DNA from: Oasisia sp. SBJ-2009
Lineage: Eukaryota > Annelida > Polychaeta > Sabellida > Siboglinidae
Assembly (NCBI GenBank): GCA_964017155.1
Contig: OZ024867.1
Location: 15,217,500 to 15,281,499, forward strand
DNA: 64,000 nt
Reading direction: 5' to 3'
Of this stretch, positions 35,767 through 50,144 are shown piece after piece. Under the pieces are notes generated by a model that was given only the letters and a program-made list of their open reading frames with translations, did no database searches and was not told the DNA's origin. Each line of letters begins with the position of its first letter. The first letter of the stretch is position 1. A program made the translations under genes and the position numbers.

Positions 35767-36733
35767 CTAGGTGTGAAAGACTTGATGTGTAAGACTTGAT
35801 GTGTAAGACTTGATGTGTAAGACTTGGTGTGTAAGACATGGTGTGTAAGACTTGGTGTGTAAGACATGGTGTGTAAGACTTGGTGTGTAAGACTTGTTGT
35901 GTAAGACTTGGTGTGAAAGACTTGATGTGTAAGACATGGTGTGTAAGACTTGGTGTGTAAGACATTGTGTGTAAGACTTGGTGTGTAAGACTCGGTGTGT
36001 AAGACATGGTGTGTAAGACTTGGTGTGTAAGACATGGTGTGTAAGACCTGGTGTGTAAGACATGGTGTGTATGACCTGGTGTGTAAGACTTGGTGTGTAA
36101 GACTTGATGTGTAAGACTTGATGTGTAAGACTTGGTGTGTAAGACCTGGTGTGTAAGACTTGGTGTGTAAGACTTGATGTGTACGACATGGTGTGAAAGA
36201 CCTGGTGTGTAAGACATGGTGTGTAAGACCTGGTGTGTAAGACATGGTGTGTAAGACTTGATGTGTAAGACTTGATGTGTAAGACTTGATGTGTAAGACC
36301 TGGTGTGTAAGACTTGGTGTGTAAGACATGGTGTGTAATACTTGATGTGTAAGATTTGATGTGTAAGACATGGTGTGTAAGACATGGTGTGTAAGACTTG
36401 GTGTGTAAGACTTGTTGTGTAAGACTTGTTGTGTAAGACTTGATGTGTAAGACATGGTGTGTAAGACTTGGTGTGTAAGACATGGTGTGTAAGACATGGT
36501 GTGTAAGACTTGGTGTGTAAGACTCGGTGTGTAAGACATGGTGTGTAAGACTTGGTGTGTAAGACATGGTGTGTAGGACATGGTGTGTAGGACATGGTGT
36601 GTAAGACTTGGTGTGTAAAACATGGTGTGTAAGACCTTGTGTGTAAGACATGGTGTGTAAGACATGGTGTGTAAGACTTGGTGTGTAAGACTCGGTGTGT
36701 AAGACTTGGTGTGTAAGACATGGTGTGTAAGAT
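35767..36733. repeat. 967-bp domain II module, copy at 35.8 kb
   Basis: The module runs from actagg to atttaatg, 69 monomers by register. It carries the acattgtg marker (about 35964) that I use to define subtype beta, preceded by gtgtacgac. A doubled acttgttg near 36413-36429 is seen only in this copy. Confidence 0.8.
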
Positions 36734-37600
36734 TTAATGTATAAGACTTGGTGTATAAGACTCGGTGTGTAAGACTTGATGTGTAAGACTTGATGTGTAA
36801 GACTTGGTGTGTAAGACTTGATGTGTAAGCCTTGGTGTGAAAGAATTGGTGTGTAAGACTTGGTGTGTAAGACTTGATGTGTACGACATGGTGTGTAAGA
36901 CTTGATGTGTAAGACTTGATGTGTAAGACTTGATGTGTAAGACTTGATGTGTAAGACCTGGTGTGTAAGACTTGGTGTGTAAGACAAGGTGTGTAATACT
37001 TGATGTGTAAGATTTGATGTGTAAGACATGGTGTGTAAGACATGGTGTGTAAGACATGGTGTGTAAGACTTGGTGTGTAAGACATGGTGTGTAAGACATA
37101 GTGTTTAAGATCTGGTGTGTAAGACATGGTGTGTAAGACTTGATGTGTAAGATTTGGTGTGTAAAACATGGTGTGTAAGACATGGTGTGTAAGACATGGT
37201 GTGTAAGACATGGTGTGTAAGACTTGGTGTGTAAGACATGGTGTGTAAGACATAGTGTGTAAGACCTGGTGTGTAAGACATGGTGTGTAATACTTGATGT
37301 GTAAGACTTGGTGTGAAAGACTTGATGTGTAAGACTTGATGTGTAAGACTTGATGTGTAAGATTTGATGTGTAAGACATGGTGTGTAAGACATGGTGTGT
37401 AAGACATGGTGTGTAAGACTTGGTGTGTAAGACATGGTGTGTAAGACATAGTGTGTAAGACCTGGTGTGTAAGACATGGTGTGTAAGACTTGATGTGTAA
37501 GACTTGGTGTGTAAGACATGGTGTGTAAGACATGGTGTGTAAGACTTGGTGTGAAAGAATTGATGTGTAAGACTTGATGTGAACGACTTGATGTGTAAGA

Positions 37601-38567
37601 CTAGGTGTGAAAGACTTGATGTGTAAGACTTGATGTGTAAGACTTGATGTGTAAGACTTGGTGTGTAAGACATGGTGTGTAAGACTTGGTGTGTAAGACA
37701 TGGTGTGTAAGACTTGGTGTGTAAGACTTGTTGTGTAAGACTTGGTGTGAAAGACTTGATGTGTAAGAAATGGTGTGTAAGACTTGGTGTGTAAGACATG
37801 GTGTGTAAGACTTGGTGTGTAAGACTCGGTGTGTAAGACATGGTGTGTAAGACTTGGTGTGTAAGACATGGTGTGTAAGACCTGGTGTGTAAGACATGGT
37901 GTGTATGACCTGGTGTGTAAGACTTGGTGTGTAAGACTTGATGTGTAAGACTTGATGTGTAAGACTTGGTGTGTAAGACCTGGTGTGTAAGACTTGGTGT
38001 GTAAGACTTGATGTGTACGACATGGTGTGTAAGACCTGGTGTGTAAGACATGGTGTGTAAGACCTGGTGTGTAAGACATGGTGTGTAAGACTTGATGTGT
38101 AAGACTTGATGTGTAAGACTTGATGTGTAAGACCTGGTGTGTAAGACTTGGTGTGTAAGACATGGTGTGTAATACTTGATGTGTAAGATTTGATGTGTAA
38201 GACATGGTGTGTAAGACATGGTGTGTAAGACTTGGTGTGTAAGACTTGTTGTGTAAGACTTGGTGTGAAAGACTTGATGTGTAAGACATGGTGTGTAAGA
38301 CTTGGTGTGTAAGACATGGTGTGTAAGACTTGGTGTGTAAGACTCGGTGTGTAAGACATGGTGTGTAAGACTTGGTGTGTAAGACATGGTGTGTAGGACA
38401 TGGTGTGTAGGACATGGTGTGTAAGACTTGGTGTGTAAAACTTGGTGTGTAAAACATGGTGTGTAAGACCTTGTGTGTAAGACATGGTGTGTAAGACATG
38501 GTGTGTAAGACTTGGTGTGTAAGACTCGGTGTGTAAGACTTGGTGTGTAAGACATGGTGTGTAAGAT
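37601..38567. repeat. 967-bp domain II module, copy at 37.6 kb (subtype alpha)
   Basis: Subtype alpha is marked by gtgaacgac just upstream (about 37580), agaaatgg (about 37767), acatggtgtgtaag before acctgg, and gtgtgaaag (near 38266). It lies 1,834 bp after the previous copy and 7,071 bp before the copy at 44672. Confidence 0.8.
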
Positions 38568-40806
38568 TTAATGTGTAAGACTTGGTGTATAAGACTCGGT
38601 GTGTAAGACTTGATGTGTAAGACTTGATGTGTAAAACTTGGTGTGTAAGACTTGATGTGTAAGCCTTGGTGTGAAAGAATTGGTGTGTAAGACTTGGTGT
38701 GTAAGACTTGGTGTGTAAGACATGGTGTGTAAGACCTTGTGTGTAAGACATGGTGTGTAAGACATGGTGTGTAAGACTTGGTGTGTAAGACTTGATGTGT
38801 ACGACATAGTGGGTAAGACCTGGTGTGTAAGACATGGTGTGTAAAACCTGGTGTGTAAGACATGGTGTGTAAGACTTGATGTGTAAGACTTGGTGTGTAA
38901 GACATGGTGTGTAAGACATAGTGTGTAAGACCTGGTGTGTAAGACATGGTGTGTAATACTTGATGTGTAAGACTTGGTGTGAAAGACTTGATGTGTAAGA
39001 CTTGATGTGTAAGACTTGATGTGTAAGACTTGATGTGTAAGACATGGTGTGTAAGACATGGTGTGTAAGACTTGGTGTGTAAGACATGGTGTGTAAGACT
39101 TGGTGTGTAAGACATGGTGTGTAAGACTTGGTGTGTAAGACTTGTTGTGTAAGACTTGGTGTGAAAGACTTGATGTGTAAGACATGGTGTGTAAGACTTG
39201 GTGTGTAAGACATGGTGTGTAAGACTTGGTGTGTAAGACTCGGTGTGTAAGACATGGTGTGTAAGACTTGGTGTGTAAGACATGGTGTGTAAGACCTGGT
39301 GTGTAAGACATGGTGTGTATGACCTGGTGTGTAAGACTTGGTGTGTAAGACTTGATGTGTAAGACTTGATGTGTAAGACTTGGTGTGTAAGACCTGGTGT
39401 GTAAGACTTGGTGTGTAAGACTTGATGTGTACGACATGGTGTGAAAGACCTGGTGTGTAAGACATGGTGTGTAAGACCTGGTGTGTAAGACATGGTGTGT
39501 AAGACTTGGTGTGAAAGAATTGATGTGTAAGACTTGATGTGTAAGACTTGATGTGTAAGACTTGGTGTGTAAGACATGGTGTGTAAGACTTGGTGTGTAA
39601 GACATGGTGTGTAAGACTTGGTGTGTAAGACTTGTTGTGTAAGACTTGGTGTGAAAGACTTGATGTGTAAGACATGGTGTTTAAGACTTGGTGTGTAAGA
39701 CATTGTGTGTAAGACTTGGTGTGTAAGACTCGGTGTGTAAGACATGGTGTGTAAGACTTGGTGTGTAAGACATGGTGTGTAAGACCTGGTGTGTAAGACA
39801 TGGTGTGTATGACCTGGTGTGTAAGACTTGGTGTGTAAGACTTGATGTGTAAGACTTGATGTGTAAGACTTGGTGTGTAAGACCTGGTGTGTAAGACTTG
39901 GTGTGTAAGACTTGATGTGTACGACATGGTGTGAAAGACCTGGTGTGTAAGACATGGTGTGTAAGACCTGGTGTGTAAGACATGGTGTGTAAGACTTGAT
40001 GTGTAAGACTTGATGTGTAAGACTTGATGTGTAAGACCTGGTGTGTAAGACTTGGTGTGTAAGACATGGTGTGTAATACTTGATGTGTAAGATTTGATGT
40101 GTAAGACATGGTGTGTAAGACATGGTGTGTAAGACTTGGTGTGGAAGACTTGTTGTGTAAGACTTGGTGCGAAAGACTTGATGTGTAAGACATGGTGTGT
40201 AAGACTTGGTGTGTAAGACATGGTGTGTAAGACTTGGTGTGTAAGACTCGGTGTGTAAGACATGGTGTGTAAGACTTGGTGTGTAAGACATGGTGTGTAA
40301 GACTTGGTGTGTAAGACTCGGTGTGTAAGACATGGTGTGTAAGACTTGGTGTGTATGACATGGTGTGTAGGACATGGTGTGTAGGACATGGTGTGTAAGA
40401 CTTGGTGTGTAAAACTTGGTGTGTAAAACATGGTGTGTAAGACCTTGTGTGTAAGACATGGTGTGTAAGACATGGTGTGTAAGACTTGGTGTGTAAGACT
40501 CGGTGTGTAAGACTTGGTGTGTAAGACATGGTGTGTAAGATTTAATGTGTAAGACATGGTGTGTATGACCTGGTGTGTAAGACTTGGTGTGTAAGACTTG
40601 ATGTGTAAGACTTGATGTGTAAGACTTGGTGTGTAAGACCTGGTGTGTAAGACTTGGTGTGTAAGACTTGATGTGTACGACATGGTGTGAAAGACCTGGT
40701 GTGTAAGACATGGTGTGTAAGACCTGGTGTGTAAGACATGGTGTGTAAGACTTGGTGTGAAAGAATTGATGTGTAAGACTTGATGTGTACGACTTGATGT
40801 GTAAGA

Positions 40807-41843
40807 CTAGGTGTGAAAGACTTGATGTGTAAGACTTGATGTGTAAGACTTGATGTGTAAGACTTGGTGTGTAAGACATGGTGTGTAAGACTTGGTGTGT
40901 AAGACATGGTGTGTAAGACTTGGTGTGTAAGACTTGTTGTGTAAGACTTGGTGTGAAAGACTTGATGTGTAAGACATGGTGTGTAAGACTTGGTGTGTAA
41001 GACATTGTGTGTAAGACTTGGTGTGTAAGACTCGGTGTGTAAGACATGGTGTGTAAGACTTGGTGTGTAAGACATGGTGTGTAAGACCTGGTGTGTAAGA
41101 CATGGTGTGTATGACCTGGTGTGTAAGACTTGGTGTGTAAGACTTGATGTGTAAGACTTGATGTGTAAGACTTGGTGTGTAAGACCTGGTGTGTAAGACT
41201 TGGTGTGTAAGACTTGATGTGTACGACATGGTGTGAAAGACCTGGTGTGTAAGACATGGTGTGTAAGACCTGGTGTGTAAGACATGGTGTGTAAGACTTG
41301 ATGTGTAAGACTTGATGTGTAAGACTTGATGTGTAAGACCTGGTGTGTAAGACTTGGTGTGTAAGACATGGTGTGTAATACTTGATGTGTAAGATTTGAT
41401 GTGTAAGACATGGTGTGTAAGACATGGTGTGTAAGACTTGGTGTGTAAGACTTGTTGTGTAAGACTTGGTGCGAAAGACTTGATGTGTAAGACATGGTGT
41501 GTAAGACTTGGTGTGTAAGACATGGTGTGTAAGACTTGGTGTGTAAGACTCGGTGTGTAAGACATGGTGTGTAAGACTTGGTGTGTAAGACATGGTGTGT
41601 AAGACTTGGTGTGTAAGACTCGGTGTGTAAGACATGGTGTGTAAGACTTGGTGTGTATGACATGGTGTGTAGGACATGGTGTGTAGGACATGGTGTGTAA
41701 GACTTGGTGTGTAAAACTTGGTGTGTAAAACATGGTGTGTAAGACCTTGTGTGTAAGACATGGTGTGTAAGACATGGTGTGTAAGACTTGGTGTGTAAGA
41801 CTCGGTGTGTAAGACTTGGTGTGTAAGACATGGTGTGTAAGAT
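40807..41843. repeat. Domain II module with 70-bp insertion, left end of 9,338-bp unit (subtype beta)
   Basis: The module has beta markers throughout: gtgtacgac upstream (about 40788), acattgtg (t at 41006), gtgaaagacctgg (a at 41236) and gtgcgaaag (c at 41472). It is 70 bp (five monomers) longer than the 967-bp form because a short run ending in actcgg is repeated near 41.54-41.64 kb. Confidence 0.85.
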
Positions 41844-42836
41844 TTAATGTGTAAGACTTGGTGTATAAGACTCGGTGTGTAAGACTTGATGTGTAAGACT
41901 TGATGTGTAAAACTTGGTGTGTAAGACTTGATGTGTAAGCCTTGGTGTGAAAGAATTGGTGTGTAAGACTTGGTGTGTAAGACTTGGTGTGTAAGACATG
42001 GTGTGTAAGACCTTGTGTGTAAGACATGGTGTGTAAGACATGGTGTGTAAGACTTGGTGTGTAAGACTTGATGTGTACGACATAGTGGGTAAGACCTGGT
42101 GTGTAAGACATGGTGTGTAAAACCTGGTGTGTAAGACATGGTGTGTAAGACTTGATGTGTAAGACTTGGTGTGTAAGACATGGTGTGTAAGACATAGTGT
42201 GTAAGACCTGGTGTGTAAGACATGGTGTGTAATACTTGATGTGTAAGACTTGGTGTGAAAGACTTGATGTGTAAGACTTGATGTGTAAGACTTGATGTGT
42301 AACACTTGATGTGTAAGACATGGTGTGTAAGACATGGTGTGTAAGACTTGGTGTGTAAGACATGGTGTGTAAGACTTGGTGTGTAAGACATGGTGTGTAA
42401 GACTTGGTGTGTAAGACTTGTTGTGTAAGACTTGGTGTGAAAGACTTGATGTGTAAGACATGGTGTGTAAGACTTGGTGTGTAAGACATGGTGTGTAAGA
42501 CTTGGTGTGTAAGACTCGGTGTGTAAGACATGGTGTGTAAGACTTGGTGTGTAAGACATGGTGTGTAAGACCTGGTGTGTAAGACATGGTGTGTATGACC
42601 TGGTGTGTAAGACTTGGTGTGTAAGACTTGATGTGTAAGACTTGATGTGTAAGACTTGGTGTGTAAGACCTGGTGTGTAAGACTTGGTGTGTAAGACTTG
42701 ATGTGTACGACATGGTGTGAAAGACCTGGTGTGTAAGACATGGTGTGTAAGACCTGGTGTGTAAGACATGGTGTGTAAGACTTGGTGTGAAAGAATTGAT
42801 GTGTAAGACTTGATGTGTACGACTTGATGTGTAAGA

Positions 42837-43804
42837 CTAGGTGTGAAAGACTTGATGTGTAAGACTTGATGTGTAAGACTTGATGTGTAAGACTTGGTGT
42901 GTAAGACATGGTGTGTAAGACTTGGTGTGTAAGACATGGTGTGTAAGACTTGGTGTGTAAGACTTGTTGTGTAAGACTTGGTGTGAAAGACTTGATGTGT
43001 AAGACATGGTGTGTAAGACTTGGTGTGTAAGACATTGTGTGTAAGACTTGGTGTGTAAGACTCGGTGTGTAAGACATGGTGTGTAAGACTTGGTGTGTAA
43101 GACATGGTGTGTAAGACCTGGTGTGTAAGACATGGTGTGTATGACCTGGTGTGTAAGACTTGGTGTGTAAGACTTGATGTGTAAGACTTGATGTGTAAGA
43201 CTTGGTGTGTAAGACCTGGTGTGTAAGACTTGGTGTGTAAGACTTGATGTGTACGACATGGTGTGAAAGACCTGGTGTGTAAGACATGGTGTGTAAGACC
43301 TGGTGTGTAAGACATGGTGTGTAAGACTTGATGTGTAAGACTTGATGTGTAAGACTTGATGTGTAAGACCTGGTGTGTAAGACTTGGTGTGTAAGACATG
43401 GTGTGTAATACTTGATGTGTAAGATTTGATGTGTAAGACATGGTGTGTAAGACATGGTGTGTAAGACTTGGTGTGTAAGACTTGTTGTGTAAGACTTGGT
43501 GCGAAAGACTTGATGTGTAAGACATGGTGTGTAAGACTTGGTGTGTAAGACATGGTGTGTAAGACTTGGTGTGTAAGACTCGGTGTGTAAGACATGGTGT
43601 GTAAGACTTGGTGTGTAAGACATGGTGTGTAGGACATGGTGTTGTAGGACATGGTGTGTAAGACTTGGTGTGTAAAACTTGGTGTGTAAAACATGGTGTG
43701 TAAGACCTTGTGTGTAAGACATGGTGTGTAAGACATGGTGTGTAAGACTTGGTGTGTAAGACTCGGTGTGTAAGACTTGGTGTGTAAGACATGGTGTGTA
43801 AGAT
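42837..43804. repeat. Domain II module at 42.8 kb with a 15-bp monomer (subtype beta)
   Basis: This copy has acattgtg (about 43033), gtgcgaaag (near 43501) and the 15-bp monomer at 43634, which makes it 968 bp. It matches the copy at 35767 at 7,070 bp and the copy at 52175 at 9,338 bp. Confidence 0.82.
43634..43648. repeat. 15-bp monomer, first of a pair
   Basis: The monomer reads acatggtgttgtagg, with one inserted t. The same monomer occurs exactly 9,338 bp later at 52972, so the insertion predates the large duplication. The related position in the copy at 35767 lacks it. Confidence 0.95.
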
Positions 43805-44671
43805 TTAATGTATAAGACTTGGTGTATAAGACTCGGTGTGTAAGACTTGATGTGTAAGACTTGATGTGTAAGACTTGGTGTGTAAGACTTGATGTGTAAG
43901 CCTTGGTGTGAAAGAATTGGTGTGTAAGACTTGGTGTGTAAGACTTGATGTGTACGACATGGTGTGTAAGACTTGATGTGTAAGACTTGATGTGTAAGAC
44001 TTGATGTGTAAGACTTGATGTGTAAGACCTGGTGTGTAAGACTTGGTGTGTAAGACAAGGTGTGTAATACTTGATGTGTAAGATTTGATGTGTAAGACAT
44101 GGTGTGTAAGACATGGTGTGTAAGACATGGTGTGTAAGACTTGGTGTGTAAGACATGGTGTGTAAGACATAGTGTTTAAGATCTGGTGTGTAAGACATGG
44201 TGTGTAAGACTTGATGTGTAAGATTTGGTGTGTAAAACATGGTGTGTAAGACATGGTGTGTAAGACATGGTGTGTAAGACATGGTGTGTAAGACTTGGTG
44301 TGTAAGACATGGTGTGTAAGACATAGTGTGTAAGACCTGGTGTGTAAGACATGGTGTGTAATACTTGATGTGTAAGACTTGGTGTGAAAGACTTGATGTG
44401 TAAGACTTGATGTGTAAGACTTGATGTGTAAGATTTGATGTGTAAGACATGGTGTGTAAGACATGGTGTGTAAGACATGGTGTGTAAGACTTGGTGTGTA
44501 AGACATGGTGTGTAAGACATAGTGTGTAAGACCTGGTGTGTAAGACATTGTGTGTAAGACTTGATGTGTAAGACTTGGTGTGTAAGACATGGTGTGTAAG
44601 ACATGGTGTGTAAGACTTGGTGTGAAAGAATTGATGTGTAAGACTTGATGTGAACGACTTGATGTGTAAGA

Positions 44672-45638
44672 CTAGGTGTGAAAGACTTGATGTGTAAGAC
44701 TTGATGTGTAAGACTTGATGTGTAAGACTTGGTGTGTAAGACATGGTGTGTAAGACTTGGTGTGTAAGACATGGTGTGTAAGACTTGGTGTGTAAGACTT
44801 GTTGTGTAAGACTTGGTGTGAAAGACTTGATGTGTAAGAAATGGTGTGTAAGACTTGGTGTGTAAGACATGGTGTGTAAGACTTGGTGTGTAAGACTCGG
44901 TGTGTAAGACATGGTGTGTAAGACTTGGTGTGTAAGACATGGTGTGTAAGACCTGGTGTGTAAGACATGGTGTGTATGACCTGGTGTGTAAGACTTGGTG
45001 TGTAAGACTTGATGTGTAAGACTTGATGTGTAAGACTTGGTGTGTAAGACCTGGTGTGTAAGACTTGGTGTGTAAGACTTGATGTGTACGACATGGTGTG
45101 TAAGACCTGGTGTGTAAGACATGGTGTGTAAGACCTGGTGTGTAAGACATGGTGTGTAAGACTTGATGTGTAAGACTTGATGTGTAAGACTTGATGTGTA
45201 AGACCTGGTGTGTAAGACTTGGTGTGTAAGACATGGTGTGTAATACTTGATGTGTAAGATTTGATGTGTAAGACATGGTGTGTAAGACATGGTGTGTAAG
45301 ACTTGGTGTGTAAGACTTGTTGTGTAAGACTTGGTGTGAAAGACTTGATGTGTAAGACATGGTGTGTAAGACTTGGTGTGTAAGACATGGTGTGTAAGAC
45401 TTGGTGTGTAAGACTCGGTGTGTAAGACATGGTGTGTAAGACTTGGTGTGTAAGACATGGTGTGTAGGACATGGTGTGTAGGACATGGTGTGTAAGACTT
45501 GGTGTGTAAAACTTGGTGTGTAAAACATGGTGTGTAAGACCTTGTGTGTAAGACATGGTGTGTAAGACATGGTGTGTAAGACTTGGTGTGTAAGACTCGG
45601 TGTGTAAGACTTGGTGTGTAAGACATGGTGTGTAAGAT
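44672..45638. repeat. 967-bp domain II module at 44.7 kb (subtype alpha)
   Basis: This copy has alpha markers gtgaacgac (about 44651), agaaatgg (about 44838), unmodified gtgtaag before acctgg, and gtgtgaaag near 45337. It is equivalent to the copies at 37601 and 54010. Confidence 0.82.
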
Positions 45639-48254
45639 TTAATGTGTAAGACTTGGTGTATAAGACTCGGTGTGTAAGACTTGATGTGTAAGACTTGATG
45701 TGTAAAACTTGGTGTGTAAGACTTGATGTGTAAGCCTTGGTGTGAAAGAATTGGTGTGTAAGACTTGGTGTGTAAGACTTGGTGTGTAAGACATGGTGTG
45801 TAAGACCTTGTGTGTAAGACATGGTGTGTAAGACATGGTGTGTAAGACTTGGTGTGTAAGACTTGATTTGTACGACATAGTGGGTAAGACCTGGTGTGTA
45901 AGACATGGTGTGTAAAACCTGGTGTGTAAGACATGGTGTGTAAGACTTGATGTGTAAGACTTGGTGTGTAAGACATGGTGTGTAAGACATAGTGTGTAAG
46001 ACCTGGTGTGTAAGACATGGTGTGTAATACTTGATGTGTAAGACTTGGTGTGAAAGACTTGATGTGTAAGACTTGATGTGTAAGACTTGATGTGTAAGAC
46101 TTGATGTGTAAGACATGGTGTGTAAGACATGGTGTGTAAGACTTGGTGTGTAAGACATGGTGTGTAAGACTTGGTGTGTAAGACATGGTGTGTAAGACTT
46201 GGTGTGTAAGACTTGTTGTGTAAGACTTGGTGTGAAAGACTTGATGTGTAAGACATGGTGTGTAAGACTTGGTGTGTAAGACATGGTGTGTAAGACTTGG
46301 TGTGTAAGACATGGTGTGTAAGACATGGTGTGTATGACCTGGTGTGTAAGACTTGGTGTGTAAGACTTGATGTGTAAGACTTGATGTGTAAGACTTGGTG
46401 TGTAAGACCTGGTGTGTAAGACTTGGTGTGTAAGACTTGATGTGTACGACATGGTGTGAAAGACCTGGTGTGCAAGACATGGTGTGTAAGACCTGGTGTG
46501 TAAGACATGGTGTGTAAGACTTGATGTGTAAGACTTGATGTGTAAGACTTGATGTGTAAGACCTGGTGTGTAAGACTTGGTGTGTAAGACATGGTGTGTA
46601 ATACTTGATGTGTAAGATTTGATGTGTAAGACATGGTGTGTAAGACATGGTGTGTAAGACTTGGTGTGTAAGACTTGTTGTGTAAGACTTGGTGCGAAAG
46701 ACTTGATGTGTAAGACATGGTGTGTAAGACTTGGTGTGTAAGACATGGTGTGTAAGACTTGGTGTGTAAGACTCGGTGTGTAAGACATGGTGTGTAAGAC
46801 TTGGTGTGTAAGACATGGTGTGTAGGACATGGTGTGTAGGACATGGTGTGTAAGACTTGGTGTGTAAAACTTGGTGTGTAAAACATGGTGTGTAAGACCT
46901 TGTGTGTAAGACATGGTGTGTAAGACATGGTGTGTAAGACTTGGTGTGTAAGACTCGGTGTGTAAGACTTGGTGTGTAAGACATGGTGTGTAAGATTTAA
47001 TGTGTAAGACTTGGTGTATAAGACTCGGTGTGTAAGACTTGATGTGTAAGACTTGATGTGTAAGACTTGGTGTGTAAGACTTGATGTGTAAGCCTTGGTG
47101 TGAAAGAATTGGTGTGTAAGACTTGGTGTGTAAGACTTGATGTGTACGACATGGTGTGTAAGACTTGATGTGTAAGACTTGATGTGTAAGACTTGATGTG
47201 TAAGACTTGATGTGTAAGACCTGGTGTGTAAGACTTGGTGTGTAAGACAAGGTGTGTAATACTTGATGTGTAAGATTTGATGTGTAAGACATGGTGTGTA
47301 AGACATGGTGTGTAAGACATGGTGTGTAAGACTTGGTGTGTAAGACATGGTGTGTAAGACATAGTGTTTAAGATCTGGTGTGTAAGACATGGTGTGTAAG
47401 ACTTGATGTGTAAGATTTGGTGTGTAAGACATGGTGTGTAAGACATGGTGTGTAAGACATGGTGTGTAAGACTTGGTGTGTAAGACATGGTGTGTAAGAC
47501 ATAGTGTGTAAGACCTGGTGTGTAAGACATGGTGTGTAATACTTGATGTGTAAGACTTGGTGTGAAAGACTTGATGTGTAAGACTTGATGTGTAAGACTT
47601 GATGTGTAAGATTTGATGTGTAAGACATGGTGTGTAAGACATGGTGTGTAAGACATGGTGTGTAAGACTTGGTGTGTAAGACATGGTGTGTAAGACATAG
47701 TGTGTAAGACCTGGTGTGTAAGACATGGTGTGTAAGACTTGATGTGTAAGACTTGGTGTGTAAGACATGGTGTGTAAGACATGGTGTGTAAGACTTGGTG
47801 TGAAAGAATTGATGTGTAAGACTTGATGTGAACGACTTGATGTGTAAGACTAGGTGTGAAAGACTTGATGTGTAAGACTTGATGTGTAAGACTTGATGTG
47901 TAAGACTTGGTGTGTAAGACATGGTGTGTAAGACTTGGTGTGTAAGACATGGTGTGTAAGACTTGGTGTGTAAGACTTGTTGTGTAAGACTTGGTGTGAA
48001 AGACTTGATGTGTAAGAAATGGTGTGTAAGACTTGGTGTGTAAGACATGGTGTGTAAGACTTGGTGTGTAAGACTCGGTGTGTAAGACATGGTGTGTAAG
48101 ACTTGGTGTGTAAGACATGGTGTGTAAGACCTGGTGTGTAAGACATGGTGTGTATGACCTGGTGTGTAAGACTTGATGTGTAAGACTTGATGTGTAAGAC
48201 TTGATGTGTAAGACTTGGTGTGTAAGACCTGGTGTGTAAGACTTGATGTGTAAG

Positions 48255-48267
48255 ATTTATGTGTAAG
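48255..48267. repeat. 13-bp monomer, first of a pair
   Basis: The monomer reads atttatgtgtaag, one base short of atttaatg or atttgatg forms, and brings the register back by one. Its duplicate is at 57593, 9,338 bp away. Confidence 0.95.
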
Positions 48268-50144
48268 ACATGGTGTGTAAGACATGGTGTGTAAGACTTG
48301 GTGTGTAAGACTTGTTGTGTAAGACTTGGTGTGAAAGACTTGATGTGTAAGACATGGTGTGTAAGACTTGGTGTGTAAGACATGGTGTGTAAGACTTGGT
48401 GTGTAAGACTCGGTGTGTAAGACATGGTGTGTAAGACTTGGTGTGTAAGACATGGTGTGTAGGACATGGTGTGTAGGACATGGTGTGTAAGACTTGGTGT
48501 GTAAAACTTGGTGTGTAAAACATGGTGTGTAAGACCTTGTGTGTAAGACATGGTGTGTAAGACATGGTGTGTAAGACTTGGTGTGTAAGACTCGGTGTGT
48601 AAGACTTGGTGTGTAAGACATGGTGTGTAAGATTTAATGTGTAAGACTTGGTGTATAAGACTCGGTGTGTAAGACTTGATGTGTAAGACTTGATGTGTAA
48701 AACTTGGTGTGTAAGACTTGATGTGTAAGCCTTGGTGTGAAAGAATTGGTGTGTAAGACTTGGTGTGTAAGACTTGGTGTGTAAGACATGGTGTGTAAGA
48801 CCTTGTGTGTAAGACATGGTGTGTAAGACATGGTGTGTAAGACTTGGTGTGTAAGACTTGATGTGTACGACATAGTGGGTAAGACCTGGTGTGTAAGACA
48901 TGGTGTGTAAGACATAGTGTGTAAGACCTGGTGTGTAAGACATGGTGTGTAAGACTTGATGTGTATGACTTGGTGTGTAAGACATGGTGTGTAAGACATG
49001 GTGTGTAAGACTTGGTGTGAAAGAATTGATGTGTAAGACTTGATGTGTACGACTTGATGTGTAAGACTAGGTGTGAAAGACTTGATGTGTAAGACTTGAT
49101 GTGTAAGACTTGGTGTGTAAGACATGGTGTGTAAGACTTGGTGTGTAAGACATGGTGTGTAAGCCTTGGTGTGTAAGACTTGTTGTGTAAGACTTGGTGT
49201 GAAAGACTTGATGTGTAAGACATGGTGTGTAAGACTTGGTGTGTAAGACATGGTGTGTAAGACTTGGTGTGTAAGACTCGGTGTGTAAGACATGGTGTGT
49301 AAGACTTGGTGTGTAAGACATGGTGTGTAAGACCTGGTGTGTAAGACATGGTGTGTAAGACATAGTGTGTAAGACCTGGTGTGTAAGACATGGTGTGTAA
49401 GACTTGATGTGTAAGACTTGGTGTGTAAGACATGGTGTGTAAGACATGGTGTGTAAGACTTGGTGTGAAAGAATTGATGTGTAAGACTTGATGTGTAAGA
49501 CCTGGTGTGTAAGACTTGGTGTGTAAGACAAGGTGTGTAATACTTGATGTGTAAGATTTGATGTGTAAGACATGGTGTGTAAGACATGGTGTGTAAGACA
49601 TGGTGTGTAAGACTTGGTGTGTAAGACATGGTGTGTAAGACATAGTGTTTAAGATCTGGTGTGTAAGACATGGTGTGTAAGACTTGATGTGTAAGATTTG
49701 GTGTGTAAGACATGGTGTGTAAGACATGGTGTGTAAGACATGGTGTGTAAGACATGGTGTGTAAGACTTGGTGTGTAAGACATGGTGTGTAAGACATAGT
49801 GTGTAAGACCTGGTGTGTAAGACATGGTGTGTAATACTTGATGTGTAAGACTTGGTGTGAAAGACTTGATGTGTAAGACTTGATGTGTAAGACTTGATGT
49901 GTAAGATTTGATGTGTAAGACATGGTGTGTAAGACATGGTGTGTAAGACATGGTGTGTAAGACTTGGTGTGTAAGACATGGTGTGTAAGACATAGTGTGT
50001 AAGACCTGGTGTGTAAGACATGGTGTGTAAGACTTGATGTGTAAGACTTGGTGTGTAAGACATGGTGTGTAAGACATGGTGTGTAAGACTTGGTGTGAAA
50101 GAATTGATGTGTAAGACTTGATGTGAACGACTTGATGTGTAAGA

